From contig JAJRSE010000120.1 in the NCBI GenBank assembly GCA_024278955.1, positions 1 to 38,802 on the forward strand: a DNA stretch of 38,802 nt, written 5' to 3'. Positions 8,280 through 15,777 of the stretch are shown here, piece by piece (the first letter of the stretch is position 1; every line of letters starts with the position of its first letter). A program made the translations under genes and the position numbers. A model generated the notes under the pieces. It was given only the letters and a program-made list of their open reading frames with translations, did no database searches and was not told the origin of the DNA. Source of the stretch: Planctomycetota bacterium. Its GTDB lineage: Bacteria; Planctomycetota; Planctomycetia; Pirellulales; Lacipirellulaceae.

Positions 8280-9551
8280 TTGATTGCCAGCCTTCGCAGG
8301 CAGAGTCGTATGCTGATGCTGATTCTCGTGCTGCAGCAAACAGCAGCAGCGTGCCAGTATACCGTGCGCGATGTAGCGATGGTCGACTTAAACGAAAAAA
8401 AATATGTCCTGTGCCTGATTACCGAGAACCCGCTATCGCCTTCGCAGGTAGAGTCGCTCTCTTCGGTAGTACATTCTCTTGACGACAGCAATGTGGCCTT
8501 CCGTCTATTGGAGAGTTCTCGCGAGCCGGTCGGCCCAGCGGAGTCCTCCATCCTTTCAGCCCTTGAATCACTCGACATCACATCTTATCCGGCTGCCGTC
8601 TTGTTGGCTCCCGACGGAAGAACACTAAGCTTGCCGCTAAATAAAGACGAGCTATTTCCAGGCAACAATGCGATCGACGTTGCTGCCGTGCGGCAATTCT
8701 TGCAATCGGCCATCACTTCGCCACCGCGAGAGGAACTGCTTCAATATCTCTTGCGAGGACACAGCGCAATACTAGTCGTCGAAGGAACCGACAACACCAA
8801 CAACGGCCGCGCGGTCATTTGGGCTGAAGCGGCACTTGCTCGTGTTGAAAATGCACTTCCCACCATGGCCAAACCAATCGAGCTACCACCTCGCTTGTTT
8901 CGCTTCTCTCCAGAGCAAGCACAAAGTGAAAAAGTTTTACTCTGGAGCCTCGGCATCGATTTTTCTCAGGAGTCCACCGCTCACATTGCCCTACTCTTTG
9001 GACGAGGCCGCAAACTAGGACCGGTACTACAAATCCCTGGCTCCCTGCAAGAGGATTTATGGCGCAGCCTGGAGGTCGTCGGCAGCGATTGCGAATGCGG
9101 GTTAGATCGCAGTTGGATGCAAGACCCTATGATTCCCCATCTGTGGTCTCCTACCAACGAAACCAACGCCGTCGCAGCCCTAGGATTCGATCCTGGAAAT
9201 CCGCTGGTTAAAGCGGAGATCAGTCGAATCCTTGCTCGCAGCTCTTTGGCCCCTGAGCACACGAAACAATCGCTTCAACAGCCTTTAGAACCTCAACTGC
9301 GACTTGGAGAAATCGATATCGACGCCCTTGTCTCTGAACAACTTGAAGCCAAACCGAGCCAACCAAGCAGTCAAACAACCTCCGAATCCGTCAAACCTCC
9401 AAACACTCGACTTCCCCAAGCAAAAGAAGACTCTCCCAAAATACCCGAAACCTCGCGCAGTGTCTTTGCTTGGGTTATCGCAGCATTACTTCTGGTTGCA
9501 GGGCTAGGAAGTCTTGGAATCCTCCTGATTGGCAGGAAGAAACAGGTATGA
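8280..9551 (+). CDS. Trx-like exported membrane protein, first gene of the transporter operon
   Basis: No family is recognised with certainty. From a TTG at 8280 (TGAGG about 9 bases upstream) the 423-residue product has a signal-like start MLMLILVLQQTAAACQ. Its Cys25 could be a lipoprotein cysteine. The domain that follows resembles a thioredoxin fold (strand YVLCLITEN, then SYPAAVLLAPDGR with the usual cis-proline position), but the catalytic CxxC is missing. A second similar unit may lie at about 155-290 (AILVVEGTD, HIALLFGRGRKLGPVL). A Cys-x-Cys pair (DCECGLD) follows, then a polar linker and a C-terminal transmembrane helix (SVFAWVIAALLLVAGLGS) with a positive tail. The stop overlaps the next start as ATGA, so it is coupled to the ABC ATPase. 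A redox, metal-handling or receptor role outside the membrane is inferred. The in-frame ATG at 8085 is less likely. Confidence 0.7.
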   Translation: MIASLRRQSRMLMLILVLQQTAAACQYTVRDVAMVDLNEKKYVLCLITENPLSPSQVESLSSVVHSLDDSNVAFRLLESSREPVGPAESSILSALESLDITSYPAAVLLAPDGRTLSLPLNKDELFPGNNAIDVAAVRQFLQSAITSPPREELLQYLLRGHSAILVVEGTDNTNNGRAVIWAEAALARVENALPTMAKPIELPPRLFRFSPEQAQSEKVLLWSLGIDFSQESTAHIALLFGRGRKLGPVLQIPGSLQEDLWRSLEVVGSDCECGLDRSWMQDPMIPHLWSPTNETNAVAALGFDPGNPLVKAEISRILARSSLAPEHTKQSLQQPLEPQLRLGEIDIDALVSEQLEAKPSQPSSQTTSESVKPPNTRLPQAKEDSPKIPETSRSVFAWVIAALLLVAGLGSLGILLIGRKKQV

Positions 9552-10216
9552 TCACCCTAGAGAACCTGACAATCCAAGCAGGAGATTTTCGATTGAACGA
9601 TCTCTCACTCCACATCCCAACCGGGGACTATGGCGTACTGATGGGAGAAACCGGCAGCGGCAAAACGACTTTGGTTGAATGTTTATGCGGGCTACGTTCC
9701 CAAGAAAAAGGAAAAATCAAGCTCGCCGGACGAGACGTTACCTACTTGCGTCCTGGTGAGCGAAATATCGGCTACGTCCCCCAAGACGGCGCCCTCTTCC
9801 CGAATATGACCGTCCGAAACCACCTGGCTTTGCCTCTCTCGATACGCAAGTGGAAGCCTGAGGCCATCGCTCAGCGAACCGAACAACTCTCTGATTTGCT
9901 CGGGCTCGGGTCTCTTCTCGATCGGTTTCCAGCCACGCTGAGCGGTGGCGAGACCCAACGGGTAGCCCTCGGCAGGGCTCTGGCATTTTCGCCCTCCACC
10001 CTGGTGCTCGACGAGCCCCTCTCTGCAATGGACGATCACACACATCAACAGATGGTCAAGCTACTAAAAAATGTGCAACAATGGACTTCTGTTACGGTGC
10101 TTCACATCACCCACAGCCGCGAGGAAGCTCGCCAGTTGGCAGACTGCCAGTTGGTAATGCGCCAAACGGGCCACCTCGAACCTGTAAACCAACAAAAAGA
10201 ATCCGCTCGATCATGA
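9548..10216 (+). CDS. ABC transporter ATPase, ModC/CysA-like
   Basis: This 222-residue ATPase has all expected motifs: Walker A GETGSGKT (33-40), Q-loop Gln79 (YVPQDGALFPNMTV), signature LSGGETQR (131-138), Walker B LVLDEP (152-157) and switch His189 (LHITHS). The QDGALFPNMTV stretch is typical of importers for molybdate, sulfate and polyamines. It ends without the C-terminal regulatory (TOBE) domain of classical ModC. The start at 9548 overlaps the previous stop (ATGA), and the next gene overlaps its own stop the same way. It should drive the permease encoded at 12878-13792. A longer open frame from 9470 runs inside the previous gene and is not needed. Confidence 0.9.
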   Translation: MITLENLTIQAGDFRLNDLSLHIPTGDYGVLMGETGSGKTTLVECLCGLRSQEKGKIKLAGRDVTYLRPGERNIGYVPQDGALFPNMTVRNHLALPLSIRKWKPEAIAQRTEQLSDLLGLGSLLDRFPATLSGGETQRVALGRALAFSPSTLVLDEPLSAMDDHTHQQMVKLLKNVQQWTSVTVLHITHSREEARQLADCQLVMRQTGHLEPVNQQKESARS

Positions 10217-10491
10217 AAATTCGCGTTCGCTACACTACCCAACTTAAAATGGCCTTAGGCGTCGATTCCGAAGAAATCGAGCTACCCCCATCAAGCTCAC
10301 TCCAAGACCTCCTCCAACGATTAAGGCAGCTCCATCCTCAAGAAGTCCATCAATATGTTTTCACTGCCGACGACCAGTTGCAACCCGGCGTCCTCCTCTG
10401 TGTCGACAACAAACATGCAGGGCGCGACTTGTCTACCTCTTTGTCCGAGAGCGAAGAAGTGACTCTTCTTTCCGTAGTGAGCGGAGGTTAA
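10213..10491 (+). CDS. MoaD/ThiS-like ubiquitin-fold sulfur carrier
   Basis: This 92-residue protein begins MKIRVRYTTQLKMALGV and ends VTLLSVVSGG. Its size, the starting beta strand, the ELPPSSSLQDLLQRL helix and the exposed C-terminal Gly-Gly match MoaD and ThiS, whose last glycine is adenylated and converted to a thiocarboxylate by an E1-like enzyme. The ATG at 10213 overlaps the ATPase stop codon. The next gene, six bases downstream, encodes an E1-like protein, the expected partner. In this setting a MoaD-type role linked to molybdenum or tungsten cofactor is the simplest reading. Thiamin, or thiocarboxylate-based sulfur delivery to another metabolite, is an alternative. Confidence 0.85.
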   Translation: MKIRVRYTTQLKMALGVDSEEIELPPSSSLQDLLQRLRQLHPQEVHQYVFTADDQLQPGVLLCVDNKHAGRDLSTSLSESEEVTLLSVVSGG

Positions 10492-10497
10492 AAAAAC

Positions 10498-11274
10498 ATG
10501 GCAAACAATCAACCAGATTCCACTGACCTTGAGCTAACCGAGGAAGAGCGGGCAACCTACGAATGGCAAATTTGGGTTCCCGATTTCGGAGAGCAAGGAC
10601 AACGACGGCTAAAGAACGCATCGGTCCTAGTCACCCGTTGTGGTGGGCTCGGAAGCGTTGTGGCTTACGAGTTGGCAGCAGCAGGCATTGGCAAACTAAT
10701 TCTGGCGCATGGAGGTCAGGTCAAACATTCCGACCTCAACCGACAGCTCCTCATGACCCACGCTGGCCTAGGAAAATCGCGAGTTGAATCAGCACGCCGC
10801 CGATTACTAGAACTCAATCCGCGTCTGCAAATAGAAATCGTTGCCGAAAATGTGAATGAACAAAATGTGCAATCTCTAGTGTCGCAAGCCGACGTAGTCG
10901 TCGATTGTGCACCCTTATTTGAAGAGCGCCTCCTGCTCAACCGAGAAATAATAGCTCAGCGAAAGCCCATGGTCGACTGTGCAATGTACGAGCTGGAAAC
11001 CCATCTCACCACGATTATTCCCGGTCAAACGCCTTGTCTGAGTTGCCTCTACCCCGAACCTCCAAAAATGTGGCGCAGAGAGTTCCCCGTCTTCGGTGCC
11101 GTCTCTGGAATGGTCGGCTGCTTGGGAGCCATGGAAGCGATCAAAATCATTGCCCGTTTTGGCGAAACCTTGGCTGGCAAACTTGCCACCTGCGATTTAC
11201 GTGACATGACCTTTCGGACGATGACCATCCAACAAGATCCCAACTGCCCGCTCTGCGCAAGCCTTACTCGATGA
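10498..11274 (+). CDS. Divergent MoeB/ThiF/HesA-type E1-like protein
   Basis: The 258-residue product has the E1 fold markers: glycine loop CGGLGS (48-53), DLNRQ (79-83) with the conserved Arg, a GKSRVESA segment, and two zinc-type pairs C180-LS-C183 and C250-PL-C253. Several catalytic positions are altered. The Asp residues after the third strand of MoeB are replaced by HGG (71-73). The DCTDN motif, whose second Asp binds Mg in E. coli MoeB, reads DCAPL (136-140). The lysine before VESA is Arg. The cysteine-containing CVEAGV segment reads FPVFGAV. Adenylation of the upstream Gly-Gly protein is therefore expected from context but not assured by residues. The start has an AGCGGAGG Shine-Dalgarno. 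The stop overlaps the next start. Confidence 0.85.
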   Translation: MANNQPDSTDLELTEEERATYEWQIWVPDFGEQGQRRLKNASVLVTRCGGLGSVVAYELAAAGIGKLILAHGGQVKHSDLNRQLLMTHAGLGKSRVESARRRLLELNPRLQIEIVAENVNEQNVQSLVSQADVVVDCAPLFEERLLLNREIIAQRKPMVDCAMYELETHLTTIIPGQTPCLSCLYPEPPKMWRREFPVFGAVSGMVGCLGAMEAIKIIARFGETLAGKLATCDLRDMTFRTMTIQQDPNCPLCASLTR

Positions 11275-12860
11275 CCATTTCACCTGCAAAAGCATCGACT
11301 CGCACTCCCCGACGTGGCGCAGGCAATGCTTGGGTTCTCTTGGCTTGTGCCGCACTCGTCGCATTCGCCACCCTCCTTGCCCTACTCTTTCGGAATACGG
11401 CTTCAAATCGGTCGGCTACAGGAGTACAAGAACTAAGAGTCTACTGCGCCGCCGGGATGCAAAAGCCCCTGGAGTTGGTCGCAGAGGCTTACCAACAAGA
11501 ATACGGAATTCGTATTCTGCTACAATTTGGCGGATCAAATACACTACTCAGCCAAATCGAAATCAGCCGAACAGGAGATCTCTATCTTGCGGCAGACTAC
11601 TCCTACCTAGAGATTGCTTGTCAAAAAGGCCTCGTCGAAGAAACCCTACCACTGGCAACCATGACCGCAGTTGTCGGAGTTCAACTCGGCAATCCCAAAC
11701 AGATTCACCGCCTCGACGATCTTCTTCGAGAGGACGTTCGCGTCGTGCTGGCCAATCCTGACCAAGCCGCCATAGGGCGAACCACACGCGAGGCCTTACA
11801 GCGAACAGGCGATTGGTCTGCGCTGTTCAAAAGAGTGAAAAAAAGTGGTGTCTTCAAACCAACCGTTGGCGAAGTTGCCAATGATATCAAACTAGGCAGC
11901 ATCGACACCGGGATCCTCTGGGATGCTGTCGCATCGCAGTATCCTGACATCGAGACCCTGAGTATCCCGCAACTGGCAAACAGCTCAACAACCATCGCCA
12001 TTGGCATCCTAAGCGACTCCAAACATCCTACCGCGGCGCTACATTTTGCCCGTTACTTGGCGGCACAAGACCAAGGGCTGAAATATTTTGCTGCACTCGG
12101 ATACCAACCCGTCGAGGGCGATGCCTGGGAAGAAGTGCCCGAGCTTATTTTCTTCTCGGGCGCGGTAAATCGTCGGGCCCTAGAACCAATTCTCAAACGC
12201 TTTGCTGAACGAGAGGGCGTCAAAATCACCACCGTCTACAACGGGTGCGGAATCCTTACCGCTCAAATGCGCACGCTTCTCGGTCAAGGATACGGCGCAA
12301 GCAGTTTTCCCGACACGTTCATGGCATGTGATCGCTACTATCTTGAAAAAGTCAAAGACTTGTTCCACGACACAGGCGACATCTCGAATGTCCCTATCCG
12401 TTTACTTGTAGCATCTGGAAACCCAAAAAAAATCAAGCACATGAAAGACCTCGCCCGCCCCGGCGTGCGAGTCGCCCTAGGAGAACCCGACCAATGCACG
12501 ATCGGCGTTTTGAGTCGGCGGCTCTTGCAGTCCGAAGGGATTTACCAGCAAGTACTCGAGAACAACGTCGTCACCCAAACTGCCACTTCGTCGCTACTGG
12601 TGCCCACAATCATAACCGGCTCTGCCGATGTCGCTCTAGTTTACGCATCCGACGCGTTGGCCGAAGCCAATCGCCTTGAAGTCGTGCCCATCGATTCCCC
12701 TCTTGCCCTTGCTGTCCAGCCCTACGCGGTTGCTCGCAACAGCAATCGCAAACATCTCTCGTCACGGCTTCTAAGAGAAATTACTAAATCTCGTAAGCAA
12801 TTCGAAGCGGCTGGCTTTCAATGGGAATTCGACCGCTCTGATTCGACAAACCAGGATTAA
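11271..12860 (+). CDS. Tandem ModA-like solute-binding protein, membrane anchored
   Basis: The 529-residue protein has an N-terminal transmembrane anchor (about 19-41) and two consecutive type II periplasmic-binding domains. The first is at about 53-280 (LRVYCAAGMQKPLELVAEAY, FGGSNTLLSQI, GDLYLAAD). The second is at about 291-517 (LIFFSGAVNRRALEPILKRF, YNGCGILTAQM). Parallel internal motifs NPDQAAIGRTTREALQ and EPDQCTIGVLSRRLLQ show that the halves are homologous. They correspond to the NPE-x-APxG region of molybdate-binding ModA. Single-domain ModA is about 230-250 residues, so this is a duplication or fusion. It would capture an oxyanion, probably molybdate or tungstate, outside the membrane for the permease downstream. 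Substrate is inferred from family only. Confidence 0.85.
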   Translation: MTISPAKASTRTPRRGAGNAWVLLACAALVAFATLLALLFRNTASNRSATGVQELRVYCAAGMQKPLELVAEAYQQEYGIRILLQFGGSNTLLSQIEISRTGDLYLAADYSYLEIACQKGLVEETLPLATMTAVVGVQLGNPKQIHRLDDLLREDVRVVLANPDQAAIGRTTREALQRTGDWSALFKRVKKSGVFKPTVGEVANDIKLGSIDTGILWDAVASQYPDIETLSIPQLANSSTTIAIGILSDSKHPTAALHFARYLAAQDQGLKYFAALGYQPVEGDAWEEVPELIFFSGAVNRRALEPILKRFAEREGVKITTVYNGCGILTAQMRTLLGQGYGASSFPDTFMACDRYYLEKVKDLFHDTGDISNVPIRLLVASGNPKKIKHMKDLARPGVRVALGEPDQCTIGVLSRRLLQSEGIYQQVLENNVVTQTATSSLLVPTIITGSADVALVYASDALAEANRLEVVPIDSPLALAVQPYAVARNSNRKHLSSRLLREITKSRKQFEAAGFQWEFDRSDSTNQD

Positions 12861-12877
12861 CTTTCTGAAGTGCCCAT

Positions 12878-13792
12878 ATGAAAACACTCTCAAATAATGA
12901 CGAACAGAAAAACGCGCCCAATCCGCAAACCAATCCGGCGCACAAGGTTCGTTCCGATAGGCCTTTCCACATCGCTTTTATCCTCATCGCCGGCACCTAC
13001 CTTTTGCTTTTGCTCGTAATGCTCTTGGCAGATGCAAGTTACATGTTTCAGGAAAATTCTCCCGAGGTACTCAGCCATGACTGGTCGATTGCACACCCCT
13101 GGCTGGCCCGTATCGTCAACAATCCGATTGGGGCGGCCCTCTCGGACAGCAATATCCAATATTCCATTGTCCTAAGCCTTGTTTCCTGCACCATCACTGC
13201 GATGCTCTCTCTCGTGGTAGCAATCCCTGTAGGTTACCTGCTTTCCAGGCATCAGTTTTTCGGAAAAAACCTTATCGATGCGATCTTCGATATTCCGATT
13301 GTTCTCCCCCCCTTGGTCGTGGGCTTGAGCTTGTTAATTCTCTTCCAGTACGCACCGCCAGTAATTCGCGAACAAGTTGTCTACCAGCTTCCCGCGGTCG
13401 TGCTGGCACAATTTGTGGTCGCATGCGCATTTGCCGTGCGAACGATGCGTGCCACGTTCGACCTTATTGACACGCGACGCGAAAAAGTCGCGCTCACCCT
13501 TGGCTGCAATAAGGCGCAAGCCTTTAGGCTTGTTGTCTTGCCAGAAGCAAAGTCCGGCATCCTCACAGCCGGTACACTTGCCTGGGCGCGAGCCCTTGGC
13601 GAATTCGGCCCCCTCCTCGTGTTTGCCGGTGCCACGCGAGGAAAGACCGAAGTTCTCTCCACCACCGTTTTCCTCGAACTAAGCGTAGGCAATCTCGGAG
13701 CCGCGGTCGCAGTTTCGCTCATCATGATCATGGCCGCTGCAACCGTGCTGATCATTATTCGCACTTGGGGAACCAACAAACTAACGCTGTAA
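12878..13792 (+). CDS. ABC transporter permease, ModB/CysW-like
   Basis: This 304-residue integral membrane protein follows the binding protein by 17 bases. A polar N-terminus precedes about six hydrophobic segments, including HIAFILIAGTYLLLLLVMLL and SIVLSLVSCTITAMLSLVVA. The cytoplasmic EAA-type loop (EKVALTLGCNKAQAFRLVVL, then PEAKSGILTAG) is the coupling helix that contacts the ATPase. ARALGEFGPLLVFAG is typical of the ModB/CysT/CysW permease family. With 9548-10216 and 11271-12860 it completes a binding-protein-dependent importer. It is the last gene of the operon; its stop lies 11 bases from the stop of the convergent LolD-type gene. Confidence 0.9.
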   Translation: MKTLSNNDEQKNAPNPQTNPAHKVRSDRPFHIAFILIAGTYLLLLLVMLLADASYMFQENSPEVLSHDWSIAHPWLARIVNNPIGAALSDSNIQYSIVLSLVSCTITAMLSLVVAIPVGYLLSRHQFFGKNLIDAIFDIPIVLPPLVVGLSLLILFQYAPPVIREQVVYQLPAVVLAQFVVACAFAVRTMRATFDLIDTRREKVALTLGCNKAQAFRLVVLPEAKSGILTAGTLAWARALGEFGPLLVFAGATRGKTEVLSTTVFLELSVGNLGAAVAVSLIMIMAAATVLIIIRTWGTNKLTL

Positions 13793-13803
13793 AAACTTAG
13801 CGA

Positions 13804-14481
13804 TCACCCCTCAAGTTTCAGCTCAGTAAGCCGCCCATTTTCAAGACGCAACCTGCGGTCCACATGCCCATAAGCTTCCTGGCCATGCGTCACAAGCAGT
13901 ACCGATCCGCCCTCGTCGCAGTAGCTAGCCAAAACTTCTAACACTCGGTTCGTATTCTCTGGATCCAAGTTGCCTGTCGGTTCGTCGGCCAAAATAACTT
14001 CAGGCCGAGCGATCAAAGCCCTAGCCAGAGCAGTACGTTGGCATTCCCCCACACTCAAACGCGAGGGCTTATGTTGCCAACGATCTGCCAGCCCCAACCG
14101 ATCGACAAGGACTCGTGCCTGCGCTTTCGCGTCAGATTTCCTGCCTGCGCCAAGGCAAATATTTTCAAGCACATTCAAATAAGGAACAAGGTGAAACATT
14201 TGGAACACAAAACCTAAATGCTCCGCCCGAAACTTCGCCCGCTTTGAATGACTCAGTGCAATCAGGTCGTATCCTGCGACCGTCACCTGACCAGAGCTCG
14301 GCCGCTGCATGCCACCAACCGTCAGCAACAAGGTTGTTTTGCCCGACCCACTTGGACCTTCAACCAACACAAACTGCCCTGCCTCGACCGAAAGCGAAAC
14401 CTTGTCTAAACCCACCACTCTACGCCCCCTCGGCATCAAGTAGTGCTTGCTCACATTAGTAAGTAAAATTGTGGGTGGCAT
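13804..14481 (-). CDS. ABC transporter ATPase, LolD/MacB-type
   Basis: The 225-residue protein has Walker A GPSGSGKTT (about 42-50), FVFQMFHLVPYLNVLENI around the Q-loop, Walker B VILADEPTGNLD and switch LLVTHG. The DEPTGNLD wording is characteristic of the LolD/MacB/FtsE group that powers FtsX-type permeases. The signature reads LSVGECQR rather than LSGGQQQR, a mild deviation. It lies 41 bases downstream of an FtsX-fold permease on the same strand, and the two should form one complex. Such complexes extract lipoproteins, export peptides or transmit mechanical force rather than import. Confidence 0.9.
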   Translation of the reverse strand: MPPTILLTNVSKHYLMPRGRRVVGLDKVSLSVEAGQFVLVEGPSGSGKTTLLLTVGGMQRPSSGQVTVAGYDLIALSHSKRAKFRAEHLGFVFQMFHLVPYLNVLENICLGAGRKSDAKAQARVLVDRLGLADRWQHKPSRLSVGECQRTALARALIARPEVILADEPTGNLDPENTNRVLEVLASYCDEGGSVLLVTHGQEAYGHVDRRLRLENGRLTELKLEG

Positions 14482-14522
14482 AATTTGTCGGCTAGGTTCA
14501 GAGAATCATTGGAGACGTCGTC

Positions 14523-15671
14523 TCACTGGTTTCGGAGCACTTCAGCAGGGTCTTGAGTGACTGCCATCGCCGCAGGTATCAGACTTGCCACTGCGGCCAA
14601 TAGCGGAGTAACAAACAGTGCCCACGGCAAAAGGCTTGGCATGGCACGAATCGCTTTCGCCGTCACAGGAAAAATCTCAGGCCCCCAAGCCAGTGCCAGC
14701 CAAGTCCCCAAAAAATATCCCAGCAAGGCAGAAATTAAACCAATCAACACCGCGCGGCCTAGCACTAACGAGCCAATCATTTGTGAGCCATAGCCAAGCG
14801 ATCTCAGAAGTCCAATTTCTCCGAATCGTTGCCGTACATTCACAACCGCCAAAGCTCCGATCCAAACCGCTCCTACCAACAAAACCGCAGCCAACACAAA
14901 CGCAGCATACTTTTCCGACGTCTGCCGCTGCCTGGCCCGCGCTTCGGCAATCGAACTCTGCATCACGACTCTTGCCTCGGGAAGTGTCTGCTGCAGTTGC
15001 TCTTGTAAAATACCCTGCGGATTCTTGTCGGCCGTCATACAAAGGCAATCGATCGCCTTTATTTCATTGATCTGTCCCTTGAGCCCCAAGACCTCCTGCA
15101 CGTCGGAGAGCAAGCCGATGACACGAATATCATCCACTGTACCCATCTCTGGCATCGCACGCGCAACACGCATGGTCTTCTCTCCCAAGGCAATGGCGTC
15201 CCCCTTCTTAACTCCTAGCAGCCGCGCGGCCTCGAAACCGACGTGAAGCGTACCTGGTTCGACCGAAAAAATCATCGGAGGCTTCTTCTTACCTGGCGGT
15301 GCCTGTTCGCCAGAAATACCCATCAACAAAACTCGATGTCCCTCAATCAGGAAACGCTTTTGCAACGAGGCAACTAAATGGTTATAAGAAAAGTTTTTCA
15401 TGCGAGCCAGCTTATCAAGCGAACTCTCTGGCATCGTCTGATCGGAATAGTTACTCAGATAAAACTCTTCCATGTCGGTCCCTCGCGGAATAATCCGTAA
15501 ATTGAACCCGATGTCTCGAGTCACTCGGCGAGTTTCACGCTGATTTGCGTCCTCGGTAATCGTTACAACAACACACAGTGCAACTGCCGCAGTCAAAACA
15601 GACGCGGCAAGAAAAAAGCTGCCCTTCCGGTGCAATAGCTCTTTCCAGATGAGAAGAACCGTGGTCCTCAT
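14523..15671 (-). CDS. FtsX/MacB-fold ABC permease
   Basis: The 382-residue product starts MRTTVLLIWKELLHRKGSFF with one transmembrane helix. A large extracytoplasmic domain follows (about 40-270, including VVTITEDANQRETRRV). Three C-terminal helices end the protein, around FVLAAVLLVGAVWIGALAVV, GRAVLIGLISALLGYFLGTW and LFVTPLLAAVASLIPAAMAV. The VNVRQRFGEIGLLRSLGYG block before the third helix is the hallmark of this family. I chose the ATG at 15671 because an extended frame to 15815 would run into the stop of the upstream gene and lacks a membrane-like N-terminus. It pairs with the ATPase at 13804-14481. The substrate is unknown; the convergent MoaD/importer operon may be related only by neighbourhood. 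Confidence 0.85.
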   Translation of the reverse strand: MRTTVLLIWKELLHRKGSFFLAASVLTAAVALCVVVTITEDANQRETRRVTRDIGFNLRIIPRGTDMEEFYLSNYSDQTMPESSLDKLARMKNFSYNHLVASLQKRFLIEGHRVLLMGISGEQAPPGKKKPPMIFSVEPGTLHVGFEAARLLGVKKGDAIALGEKTMRVARAMPEMGTVDDIRVIGLLSDVQEVLGLKGQINEIKAIDCLCMTADKNPQGILQEQLQQTLPEARVVMQSSIAEARARQRQTSEKYAAFVLAAVLLVGAVWIGALAVVNVRQRFGEIGLLRSLGYGSQMIGSLVLGRAVLIGLISALLGYFLGTWLALAWGPEIFPVTAKAIRAMPSLLPWALFVTPLLAAVASLIPAAMAVTQDPAEVLRNQ

Positions 15672-15777
15672 AGCAAAACCTAGTGCTTTGTCTGTATTGA
15701 ATATTTGGGTCGTCATTTGACAAAACCCTAGATAGTTAAGAGACAACTTGCAAACCGTCCTACGAAACACAATTCGC

